Positions 29,701 through 36,168 of a stretch of 64,000 nt of DNA are shown here, in pieces. Under the pieces are notes generated by a model that ran no database searches, had not been told where the DNA came from, and saw only the letters and a list, made by a program, of their open reading frames with translations. How positions within the stretch are numbered: position 1 is the first letter of the stretch; each line of letters opens with the position of its first letter. The position numbers and the translations under genes were made by a program. Source of the DNA: Streptococcus pluranimalium (lineage in GTDB: Bacteria; Bacillota; Bacilli; Lactobacillales; Streptococcaceae); NCBI RefSeq assembly GCF_002953735.1, contig NZ_CP025536.1:40001-104000 (forward strand), written 5' to 3'.

Positions 29701-32700
29701 TTAAGGTTGATGGTCAAACCGTTACAGCGACAATGAAAGATTTCAAAGACGCTAAAGCGTTGGCTGGTAAACCAGTTGAACTTGTGATTACCTCACAAAT
29801 TCGCGAAGGTGTGACACGTCAAGCAATTCCAAATACAACGAAAGTGACTTACCAAAACAAATCACACGTTGATGGTAAGCCTGATAGTGAAACGCCACCA
29901 ACACCGCCGGTAACGGTAACCCCTCCAGGTGAGAACCCAACAGTTGAGAAGAAAATTAATAAAGAGTTGACTGAGTTGGATATCGATACTGAAAAAGATT
30001 ACGATTACAACATTAAAACGACTCTTCCAGTTGACATCACAAGCTACAAGAAATTTGTGATTGTCGATGAGTTGGATAAAGACCTTGAAGTTCAAGGTAC
30101 CCCAACTATCACAGGTGATGCGGCTAAATTCTTCGATGTTAAGGTCGATGGTCAAACCGTGACAGCGACAATGAAAGATTTCAAAGACGCTAAAGCGTTG
30201 GCTGGTAAACCAGTTGAACTTGTGATTACCTCACAAATTCGCGAAGGTGTGACACGTCAAGCAATTCCAAATACAACGAAAGTGACTTACCAAAATAAAT
30301 CACACGTTGATGGTAAGCCTGATAGTGAAACACCACCAACACCGCCAGTAACGGTAACCCCTCCAGGTGAGAACCCAACAGTTGATAAGAAGATTAACGG
30401 CAGCGATACTGAGGCAGTTATTCTTCCAGAAACAAACTTCACCTACAATGTTAAGTCAACACTCCCAGTTGACATCACAAGCTACAAGAAATTTGTGATT
30501 GTGGATAACTTGGATGAGAACTTGGCAATTCAAGGCACACCTGTTATCACAGGTGATGCGGCTAAATTCTTCGATGTAGCTGTCGATGGTCAAACCGTGA
30601 CAGCGACAATGAAAGATATCAAAGACGCTAAAGATTTGGCTGGTCAAACCGTTGAGTTAGTCATCACAGCACAAGTGAAAGCAACAAGCACAGCTGCTAA
30701 GATTGACAATAAAGCGACAGTCCAATACCAAAACAAATCACACGTTGATGGTGAGCCAGATACAACCGTAGATACGCCACCAGTAACAGTTACTCCGCCG
30801 CCATTGACTAAGAAGATTAACGAAACACTTGATCACTTAGACACAGCGACGAAGACAGATTACACATACAACATCAAGACAACCCTTCCAAGCAACATTG
30901 GCGATTACAAGACCTTTGTGATCAATGATGACTTGGATAAGGATCTTGAAGTTCAAGGCACACCAGTGATGACAGGTGCTGCAGCTGACTTCTTCAAGGT
31001 CACTGTAGACGGTCAAAAGGTACGTGCTACGATTACTGACTTCGAAGCGGCGAAAGCCATGGCTGGTAAAGAAGTTGAACTTGTGATCACGTCACAAATT
31101 CGTGAGGGCGTAACGCGTCAAGCGATCCCTAACGAAGCTACCATCACTTACACGAATAAAGCTAAGGCAGATGGTACACCAGGTGACACAAGCACAACAC
31201 CACCAACACCGCCGGTAACGGTAACCCCTCCAGGTGAGAACCCAACAGTAGAGAAGAAAATCAATAAAGAGTTGACTGAGTTGGATATCGATACTGAAAA
31301 AGATTACGATTACAACATCACAACGACTCTTCCAGTTGACATCACAAGCTACAAGAAATTTGTGATTGTCGATGAGTTGGATAAAGACCTTGAAGTTCAA
31401 GGTACCCCAACTATCACAGGTGATGCGGCTAAATTCTTCGATGTTAAGGTTGATGGTCAAACCGTTACAGCGACAATGAAAGATTTCAAAGACGCTAAAG
31501 CGTTGGCTGGTAAACCAGTTGAACTTGTGATTACGTCACAAATTCGTGAAGGTGTGACACGTCAAGCAATTCCAAATACAACGAAAGTGACTTACCAAAA
31601 TAAATCACACGTTGATGGTAAGCCTGATAGTGAAACACCACCAACACCGCCGGTAACGGTAACACCACCAACTCCAAATACTCCTCCAATTGAGAAGAAA
31701 GTAAATGGTGCTGATAGTGCTAACCTTGAAGCACGTCAAGAAGTGTTCACATACACGATTGACACTGCTGTACCAACTGGTGCTCATGCTTTTGAAATAA
31801 CAGATACTTTAGAAGATGTTTTAACGTTTGAGGGTGATGTAACTGCAACCTTGGATGATAAAGCTATCTCTGCTGATCAAATCAAGATTGACGGTCAGAC
31901 GGTAACTGTTAAATTGACAAAAGAGCAAGTTCGTAAACAAGCTGGTAAGGCTGTTCATGTTGAATTCTCAGCTAAGGTTAAGGATGGAGCAAATCTAACA
32001 CCTTACATGACTGATGGTAAAACAAGTATTCCAAATACTGCAAGCTACATCATCAATAATAATCCAGATACTAAGAAAGATTCTAACACTGTTCCTGTTG
32101 TTCCTCCGACACCAAATGAACCAGGAATTGATAAGAAGATTAATCGCGATTTAACACATCTTGATATTGAAGAGAATAAATCGTACATGTACAATGTCAA
32201 TGTGGACCTTCCACAAGATATTGCAACTTACAAAGAATTTATTGTAACTGATAATCTTGTCGATGCTCTTGCTATCAATGGTGATGTTGTTGCCTACGTA
32301 GATGGATATTCAACAGATGCTATTAAAGTTGATGTTGCTGGTAATAAGGTGACAGCAACGGTTACAGACTTTGCTAAATTAGCTGGATTTAAGGAAATTC
32401 AACTCTACATTCCAGCCATCATTGCAGATGCTACGAAGGCAAGTGAATATGTAGACAATAAAGTACCAAATACAGCTCGTCTTGACTTTGTTGACAGTAA
32501 CGGAGTTAAGAAAAACAAAGAGACAAACCCTGTAACGGTAACGCCGCCAACTCCACCAACTCCACCAAATACGCCGAAAGAGCCAACTCCAGATGCCCCT
32601 CGTAAGACGGTTAGTCTTGTAGATGGTTTAGAACAGGCGGAGTACTTGAGACTTCCTGAAGCAAGCCAAGCCTTCCGATTCGATATCAAATCAGTTGTTC

Positions 32701-33863
32701 CAAAAGACCAAGCTGAAGATAATCGTCTTGACTTGTCAAGTATTACTATCACAGATACACTTGATCCACTATTTACAGTGAAGAAAGAAAATGTATTTGT
32801 TAAGATTACAGGTAATGCTCCGGCAGAAGCAAACTTCATTGATGAAGATGTAGCGAAAGCAGTAGCTGACTTGAAGGATGCTGAAGATAAGCTCAAAGAA
32901 TTGAAGGCTTCAAGTAATAAAGAGGCTGCCTTGACTGAGCTAGAAGCAGCTAAGAAAACTGTGGCAGATCTCGAAGCTAAATTGGAAGCTGACAATAAAG
33001 TACTTGCTGAGTTGAAAGCAGCTTCAACTACTGAAACATCTGATGCAACAGCTGAAACTGAAACATCTTCAGAAGAGGTAACTGATAATAGTGCAGCTAT
33101 CGCTGAACAAGAAAAAGTTATCGCTAATGATAAGGCTCAGTTGGAAACAGCTAAGACAGCATTGGCAACTGCGGAAACAGCAGTGGCTGAAGCTAAGACA
33201 GCAGCAGAGATTCAGGTTGACATTAGCAATCAAGAAAAAGTAATTGCAGAAGCTAAATCAGTTAAAGAGAAAGCTGAAGAACGCCAAAAGAAATTACAAG
33301 CGCGTCTAACTTCACTTGCTAAGCTAACTGCTAAAGGTGAGTTGACTAACGAAGCGATTGCTGAACTTGGTGGTAACATCAGCATAACTGATAATGGTCG
33401 CACTGTAATGGTTGACTTCTCAGATGAGTACACTATGGAAGCCCTCAAAGGCTACACAGTGAATGTGATTATCTACTCAAGTATCACTGATGTGACTGCT
33501 TTGAAAGATGCTCACTTCACGAAAGGTATTGATAATACTGCAACAGTACAATTCAACCACGATCCAAGTGTGAACCTCACTAAGAAGACTAATACGGTAA
33601 GGGTTGTTCCTCCTAAGAAGAATACTCCTCCTAAGGGACAAACGCCTCCACCTCCAAAAGGTGAGTTGCCACGCATACCAGAACGAAAACCAAAACCTAA
33701 GCATATTCCTCCAGCAAATACGCCAAAAGCTAAGAAGAAATTACCAAGCACATTGCCTAAGACAGGTGAATCATCATCTCATCTAGGATTGATTGGTTTG
33801 GGAATTGTTAGCCTAGGAAGTCTCGCCTTCTACATGGTGTCAAGAAAGAAAAGAGATTTCTAA
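20727..33863 (+). CDS. Giant LPXTG adhesin: vWA head, isopeptide-domain stalk
   Basis: A 4378-residue wall-anchored protein. The ATG at 20727 follows GGAGAGA at 20717-20723; an upstream TTG is less likely. Signal segment about 1-39. A von Willebrand A domain (about 75-390) has MIDAS residues DASGS at 85-89 and VTDG at 238-241. About 23 consecutive domains of 130-200 residues follow. Each starts near KKIN/KKV, carries a DxLD-type motif after a YKxFVI strand and ends IPNxAxVxY-TVTPP, the pattern of isopeptide-forming fimbrial/adhesin domains. Twelve central domains (1912-3650) are near-identical repeats. The last domain holds a coiled-coil insert (about 4037-4200). A proline-rich wall segment leads to LPKTG at 4343. 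Only two cysteines, C59 and C529, bracket the vWA head. Likely a long fibrillar adhesin with a binding tip; the ligand is unknown. Confidence 0.88.
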   Translation: MQSEKTKRSWKGLLGFFAVIGVVITLFMSISSGMFATAAELGNIITGENTSTKATQDGCAIKIETTEKVSWQLPRQPIDLVVIQDASGSFEQTMPNIKEALKRVTETTTEEAYDEKNPKLVFTGDASTTDRVMITSYAGIDASRQYDNATRDYYGRVTGTDSNFTNLVREVNQTSELYRFDTNGKMLSSTAEINAEVDKIRTGGGTPTVPAIEDAIKQYENVKGDMANGRKTVFLLVTDGIANAYRDNGKVYIDRSMYRTYNLMNDWGTGSRMPEAAQNYLARAKELEEAGVKLKAAAGETGKVVVGFWEDKAKLQAFDTGFGYLYAYDNAFGTPGSYTNITTGDNRSIREVFTTALQSVASKSDVLPTGEAADYYVEDTNIDQFAAKILKSITAAITKEDVSGNFTVTEGYTVESVTINGKQVVSEVTDEEKQVRGIIKQDGQNVTITVPESVFNPGNNDFNYELKRTEEAESLDEADEVEPPENYVPEKTEREVGQLVGTFKVGDYESAQIGSSKPTKVEVTDLKYCYPRATKDVKDQDATNDTNGDDGKSGIIAEDPLLKAAGISRQTYAATLSDQSELFTYSIRYNMYNAPLEMDRNVMLVDTLDYRINYQDAYVTDDMGNKLSDFKISTKEITDGNGNPTTIVYATVPKLPGEQSETVNEGEYGGHKFKVYNLVVTAKIKDEYTFENNENVYKSMMTDNGGLGFLNQAQIVWNGSTADPQDKDAELRRSNAVYVVPPVKTDITKKVSQNPTVAGTDHLELPTRLDDYYYQISSTWPGLFDSYVIEDILVPELMSLHDVDNDDKVFVNGQEAPTLTQYLKKETVEVNGEQRDRVYFELKSANLSRLQLRRINAEIEKLNEGNDGPAKITLGIKARIRDNAVLAKYADANGKIQVPNTANVILNNESQTSNEVTVSPNSPAAIKRINEEKTELFTTVNKDGEGEAFNYDVQATLPNDINDATEYYIKDILDDRLELVPSDNAADADNDGVYMVGTDAEHFTTEVKTEDGKQVVYARLKESAFDQVKANDVIHLVIHARIKAGATGSIENTATVNYNGKPTPPTPPVVVTPPPTVTKTVEPTVESREANLENDQVPAGTYTAKINKEGEDIELAVWNDPYVYKVNSVVPKGATTFTIKDVLIPEMEIVDAVSDKNPRKVEIDVDGTKESLPADQIKVDKSDVNKQTISVTLTEDQIAKYADKAITLTFTAKFKTGASLTQYISKENGLPKAPNTATIKINDNPEVESNTVTVTPPINKPEIKKTVNNKSHADLNGRYELFTYKVETSVPYNANEFVITDTLEPVLHFISDLSRVTFKIGDKTYTGDELAEIIKLEEKEIDGQKRSVLTATLSEKHIKGNEAKPVVIEFLAQVNDEADLSKYRYVKENHSELYGTDADHAEIPNEASYIINNNVKEVSNKVTVTPPTPTPSNLDKKIENVYAKEDPKPLVEHLDVENGKDYNYVIDATLPSNIFEYKSWMLEDTLDPRLELSDQDEPVIIAVHPDGAPASAEDEAYIKDHFNITIEDAEVDGKATKKVVVKVPEDKMKELHDKYHIRLYIPARIKDGVTDTNIPNDAIKTGIKPNGETHVVKTPPVTVTPPQEVPTPKKTVDNQGELSLATLEQEFTYRVAVTVPENTAGMSKFELSDDLEDILTVTDTAVTIDGQEDEKVSVTSTKDANDANGKVVAALPVDEIASYKGKEMILTIKARIKDGVSASELAKYVTATNQDGSIPNKATLTVGDKPEQKKDSNEVPVTPPGEDPNVSKKINETEDSAIVLPETDYTYNIKSTLPKDISTYKKFVIVDEVDSRLAIQGTPVIKGDAADFFTVKVTGQTVTAEITDFAKAKAYAGEAVELVITAQVKKDATLAEGEVGIPNTSKVTYQNKSHEDGKPDSETPSTPPVTVTPPPLTKKINETLDHLDTATKTDYTYNIKTTLPSNIGDYKTFVINDDLDKDLEVQGTPVMTGAAADFFKVTVDGQKVRATITDFEAAKAMAGKEVELVITSQIREGVTRQAIPNEATITYTNKAKADGTPGDTSTTPPTPPVTVTPPGENPTVDKKINGSDTEAVILPETNFTYNVKSTLPVDITSYKKFVIVDNLDENLAIQGTPVITGDAAKFFDVAVDGQTVTATMKDIKDAKDLAGQTVELVITAQVKATSTAAKIDNKATVQYQNKSHVDGEPDTTVDTPPVTVTPPPLTKKINETLDHLDTATKTDYTYNIKTTLPSNIGDYKTFVINDDLDKDLEVQGTPVMTGAAADFFKVTVDGQKVRATITDFEAAKAMAGKEVELVITSQIREGVTRQAIPNEATITYTNKAKADGTPGDTSTTPPTPPVTVTPPGENPTVDKKINGSDTEAVILPETNFTYNVKSTLPVDITSYKKFVIVDNLDENLAIQGTPVITGDAAKFFDVAVDGQTVTATMKDIKDAKDLAGQTVELVITAQVKATSTAAKIDNKATVQYQNKSHVDGEPDTTVDTPPVTVTPPPLTKKINETLDHLDTATKTDYTYNIKTTLPSNIGDYKTFVINDDLDKDLEVQGTPVMTGAAADFFKVTVDGQKVRATITDFEAAKAMAGKEVELVITSQIRDGVTRQAIPNEATITYTNKAKADGTPGDTSTTPPTPPVTVTPPGENPTVDKKINGSDTEAVILPETNFTYNVKSTLPVDITSYKKFVIVDNLDENLAIQGTPVITGDAAKFFDVKVDGQTVTATMKDIKDAKDLAGQTVELVITAQVKATSTAAKIDNKATVQYQNKSHVDGEPDTTVDTPPVTVTPPPLTKKINETLDHLDTATKTDYTYNIKTTLPSNIGDYKTFVINDDLDKDLEVQGTPVMTGAAADFFKVTVDGQKVRATITDFEAAKAMAGKEVELVITSQIREGVTRQAIPNEATITYTNKAKADGTPGDTSTTPPTPPVTVTPPGENPTVEKKINKELTELDIDTEKDYDYNITTTLPVDITSYKKFVIVDELDKDLEVQGTPTITGDAAKFFDVKVDGQTVTATMKDFKDAKALAGKPVELVITSQIREGVTRQAIPNTTKVTYQNKSHVDGKPDSETPPTPPVTVTPPGENPTVEKKINKELTELDIDTEKDYDYNIKTTLPVDITSYKKFVIVDELDKDLEVQGTPTITGDAAKFFDVKVDGQTVTATMKDFKDAKALAGKPVELVITSQIREGVTRQAIPNTTKVTYQNKSHVDGKPDSETPPTPPVTVTPPGENPTVDKKINGSDTEAVILPETNFTYNVKSTLPVDITSYKKFVIVDNLDENLAIQGTPVITGDAAKFFDVAVDGQTVTATMKDIKDAKDLAGQTVELVITAQVKATSTAAKIDNKATVQYQNKSHVDGEPDTTVDTPPVTVTPPPLTKKINETLDHLDTATKTDYTYNIKTTLPSNIGDYKTFVINDDLDKDLEVQGTPVMTGAAADFFKVTVDGQKVRATITDFEAAKAMAGKEVELVITSQIREGVTRQAIPNEATITYTNKAKADGTPGDTSTTPPTPPVTVTPPGENPTVEKKINKELTELDIDTEKDYDYNITTTLPVDITSYKKFVIVDELDKDLEVQGTPTITGDAAKFFDVKVDGQTVTATMKDFKDAKALAGKPVELVITSQIREGVTRQAIPNTTKVTYQNKSHVDGKPDSETPPTPPVTVTPPTPNTPPIEKKVNGADSANLEARQEVFTYTIDTAVPTGAHAFEITDTLEDVLTFEGDVTATLDDKAISADQIKIDGQTVTVKLTKEQVRKQAGKAVHVEFSAKVKDGANLTPYMTDGKTSIPNTASYIINNNPDTKKDSNTVPVVPPTPNEPGIDKKINRDLTHLDIEENKSYMYNVNVDLPQDIATYKEFIVTDNLVDALAINGDVVAYVDGYSTDAIKVDVAGNKVTATVTDFAKLAGFKEIQLYIPAIIADATKASEYVDNKVPNTARLDFVDSNGVKKNKETNPVTVTPPTPPTPPNTPKEPTPDAPRKTVSLVDGLEQAEYLRLPEASQAFRFDIKSVVPKDQAEDNRLDLSSITITDTLDPLFTVKKENVFVKITGNAPAEANFIDEDVAKAVADLKDAEDKLKELKASSNKEAALTELEAAKKTVADLEAKLEADNKVLAELKAASTTETSDATAETETSSEEVTDNSAAIAEQEKVIANDKAQLETAKTALATAETAVAEAKTAAEIQVDISNQEKVIAEAKSVKEKAEERQKKLQARLTSLAKLTAKGELTNEAIAELGGNISITDNGRTVMVDFSDEYTMEALKGYTVNVIIYSSITDVTALKDAHFTKGIDNTATVQFNHDPSVNLTKKTNTVRVVPPKKNTPPKGQTPPPPKGELPRIPERKPKPKHIPPANTPKAKKKLPSTLPKTGESSSHLGLIGLGIVSLGSLAFYMVSRKKRDF
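26460..31680 (+). repeat. Twelve-domain repeat array in the giant adhesin gene
   Basis: Three repeat types are seen: A (447 bp; starts 26460, 27327, 28194, 29061, 30804), B (420 bp; 26907, 27774, 28641, 30384) and C (438 bp; 29508, 29946, 31251). The order is ABABABACCBAC. A+B gives an 867-bp period, and the block A-C-C-B gives a 1743-bp higher-order period. Copies are almost identical in DNA, which points to recent duplication or gene conversion. Confidence 0.92.
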
Positions 33864-33911
33864 GTATTTAGAGGTATAAGGCAGGTTGATGGTAAGGTCA
33901 ACTGTTCATAG

Positions 33912-33939
33912 AAGAGAGAACGAAAGTTCTCTCTTTTTT
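33912..33939 (+). terminator. Terminator of the surface-protein operon
   Basis: Perfect 10-bp stem AAGAGAGAAC (33912-33921) / GTTCTCTCTT (33926-33935), GAAA tetraloop, T run to 33939. Confidence 0.92.
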
Positions 33940-33990
33940 GGTTATTTGGGTTCTTCATTGTAGCAGGTGTCTTATAGTTTTAGAGTTTAC

Positions 33991-34092
33991 TACTCATTGA
34001 AAATCAAAATCTGATGTTGTCAAGTTTACCTTGATGAACTGTAGTTCTATCTGCGGGTCCTTTTATAGTCAAATTTTGATTGTCTTCGAGTA
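33991..34092 (-). repeat. MITE-like repeat, copy 2
   Basis: A 102-bp element, inverted relative to the copy at 13089-13189. The ends TACTCATTGAAAATCAAAAT and the reverse complement of 34073-34092 match at 15 or more of 20 positions. The interior AGATAGAACT and GTTCATCAAGG are shared on the minus strand. No ORF. Confidence 0.7.
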
Positions 34093-34430
34093 TAATAATC
34101 AACTAGCCCAATCCTCCAATAAGAAGGTATTTGGAAAAAAATCTAGAATTGTTCCCTATTTAGGGGTCACAGTGACTCTTTTTAGCGATAATCTTCTTGT
34201 ATGATTTGTGACCATGACAAATAGGATAGAGTATCTTTATTATGTGGAGGCGCCTTCTATTTAGATGCTTACCTAGTTGGTTCAAGTTCGGAATCGCATG
34301 ATAAAATGTCAGTGCATCGGCTATTCAGCTGTGATTGTCCGAAGCTAAAGCACCTAATCAACTGTGTCAGAGAGAATTGCTTATCGTTCTCCAATTACTG
34401 TGTTAGGATGTTATAACGATGATTATATAG
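34093..34430. other. About 340 bp non-coding, with one inverted repeat
   Basis: No gene is supported. CCTATTT...GGTCACA (34155-34171) pairs with TGTGACC...AAATAGG (34207-34225), a compound inverted repeat of 14 paired bases. It could be a decayed mobile element end; nothing else is recognised. Confidence 0.4.
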
Positions 34431-34463
34431 AAAGAGGTTGGACTTTATGCCCAACCTCTCTTT
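34431..34463 (-). terminator. Terminator downstream of the CHAP hydrolase gene
   Basis: Perfect 9-bp stem AGAGGTTGG (34433-34441) / CCAACCTCT (34451-34459) with T-rich flanks on both strands. It lies about 75 bp beyond the stop of the minus-strand gene and could work in both directions. Confidence 0.65.
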
Positions 34464-34534
34464 GTATGATCTTTTAGCGAGTATTAGAAGTGTATTATGA
34501 GATGAGAGAAGCTAAAAGTCATTATGGATAGTTA

Positions 34535-35947
34535 TTATTTTTTGGCTTTAGACAGACTGACCCAGGTATCTCGGCTACCAATTTTAATACAGATACCGTT
34601 GCTTGCTTTATCAATTTTTGAAACCTTATATTGTCCTGGTAAGGTAAAGTAGTCTCCAGGATACAGAACCTGATCTCCTGATTTTTTCCCATTTCTATCG
34701 GTTTCGATAGCGGGAGTCGGATCGATGTAGTTAAGTGATGTAGGTGTCCCTCCAGCTAGATCGCTACTTGAAATAAGGCCTCCGCTCACGTTGGCGGTCA
34801 CTTTAAAGGCTTCTGAGAAATAGACAACATCTCCAACTGCGATGGTATTGGTTGTTTTATTGCTAGTAGGTTGGCTGCTAGAGACAGGAGCTGTCTGAGA
34901 TGATTCGGCTGTTGATGTTGTGCTTAATGGTTCAACAGCGATATAGCGTCTGACACCGCTAGCACTGATATAACTAATCCACTTGTAACCATCGGCTTCT
35001 AGTGTTTTATCATAAACAACGGATTGCCCTTTATCATAGAAGGCTACTTCTGTAGCAGATTGTTTAGGTTCATTCTTTATAGAAGAACGTGTCGTGAATT
35101 GATAGGTACCACTCGAAGCTAGTGTCTTTGTGCTTGTATTGGTTGTTGTTGGACTAGGAGCTCCTGTGGTAGTTGTGGTAGTCGTTGTTTTGTCTAGCGG
35201 GCTAATTGGAATATAGCGTCTCATGCCACTTCCAGCAATATAGCTGATCCATTTGTAGCCATCGGCTTCTAGCGTTTTATCATAAACAACCGATTGTCCC
35301 TTATCATAAAAGGCTAGTTCTGGACTAGATAGTTTGGGCTCTGCTTTGATAGAAGCACGGCTGGTGAAATTATAGGTTCCATGTGTATTAAGTTGGGCAG
35401 TTGATGTGGAAGTAGGACTTGTTGTTGATTGACTCGTTGTTGTTTTTCCAATATCTTTGAAGTGAATATAACCAGACACCTTACTTTTATGGAAGCTACG
35501 TTTCCAATATTTTTCAGGGCCTTGTCCTGCATCGTAATTGTACTCCTCGATAGTAACCGTATCACCATTTACTTCTGCAACCCAGGCGACATGGCCATAA
35601 CTACCTGCTCCATTGACACCATTGCCAAACCAAGCGACTGAACCAACTGCAGGATTCATATCGACACGGTAGCCTTGAGATTTAGCAACACCTCCCCAAG
35701 TAATAGCATTGCCGTAACCACCGGGTAGGGTAAACCCATTGGCTGAACTCAATCGAAAAGCTACAAAAGAAGTACATTGCCGTTTGTACATTCCCCAACT
35801 ATCAGCTCCCCCACCATATTTCCATTGGCTGGGATAGTTGTCTCCTAATACGGCAGCTTGGGCGATGGACTGTCCAGTTGATAGTCCAGTTCCAGCTAAA
35901 ATAAGAGCAAGTGCACTTACGGTTGTAAACTTAGATTTAAATGTCAT
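34535..35947 (-). CDS. Secreted CHAP/SH3 peptidoglycan hydrolase
   Basis: Exported wall hydrolase of 470 aa. Signal peptide (about 1-32, ending IAQAA). A CHAP amidase/endopeptidase domain (about 40-160) has the catalytic Cys in YKRQCTSFVAFRL and His in GSYGHVAWVAEV. Two SH3_5-type wall-binding repeats follow (about 188-255 and 278-345; both contain VVYDKTLEADGYKWISYI), separated by Thr/Ser-rich linkers. A third C-terminal SH3-like domain (about 370-470) ends WVSLSKAKK. AGGAGG precedes the start. It is convergent with the surface-protein operon and divergent from the LysM gene. It may be an autolysin or an exported lysin against neighbours; no immunity gene is evident beside it. Confidence 0.87.
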   Translation of the reverse strand: MTFKSKFTTVSALALILAGTGLSTGQSIAQAAVLGDNYPSQWKYGGGADSWGMYKRQCTSFVAFRLSSANGFTLPGGYGNAITWGGVAKSQGYRVDMNPAVGSVAWFGNGVNGAGSYGHVAWVAEVNGDTVTIEEYNYDAGQGPEKYWKRSFHKSKVSGYIHFKDIGKTTTSQSTTSPTSTSTAQLNTHGTYNFTSRASIKAEPKLSSPELAFYDKGQSVVYDKTLEADGYKWISYIAGSGMRRYIPISPLDKTTTTTTTTGAPSPTTTNTSTKTLASSGTYQFTTRSSIKNEPKQSATEVAFYDKGQSVVYDKTLEADGYKWISYISASGVRRYIAVEPLSTTSTAESSQTAPVSSSQPTSNKTTNTIAVGDVVYFSEAFKVTANVSGGLISSSDLAGGTPTSLNYIDPTPAIETDRNGKKSGDQVLYPGDYFTLPGQYKVSKIDKASNGICIKIGSRDTWVSLSKAKK

Positions 35948-35986
35948 TCAATATCCTCCTGCTTATCTATTCGACAAACACCGTTT

Positions 35987-36027
35987 AAAATGACAATTTT
36001 TCTGAAAAAATGTCAGAAAATGACAAT
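35987..36027. promoter_or_regulatory. 30-bp-spaced direct repeats in the divergent promoter region
   Basis: AAAATGACAAT occurs at 35987-35997 and again at 36017-36027, three helical turns apart, with AATGTCAGAA between them. It lies 40-80 bp upstream of the minus-strand CHAP gene. This looks like a tandem operator; the regulator is unknown. Confidence 0.4.
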
Positions 36028-36168
36028 AACAGTCCTTTATTGTGACGAACAAGTCTAATATTACAGAGGAACAACAGTTTCTTTAAAGAGCCTCCTGATT
36101 GCTTTTTCTTATTCAAATTTATGTTAAGATGTATAAAGTTATCAAAAAAGAAATAGGTAGTATTAAAA

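Noticed and set aside
26979..30647. Repeated identical minus-strand ORFs inside the giant adhesin gene
   Set aside because: They repeat with the 867-bp domain period and are antisense shadows of the coding repeats, without ribosome sites.
26460..31680. CRISPR-like periodicity
   Set aside because: Repeats are long coding domains with no short repeat-spacer structure; no cas genes are present.
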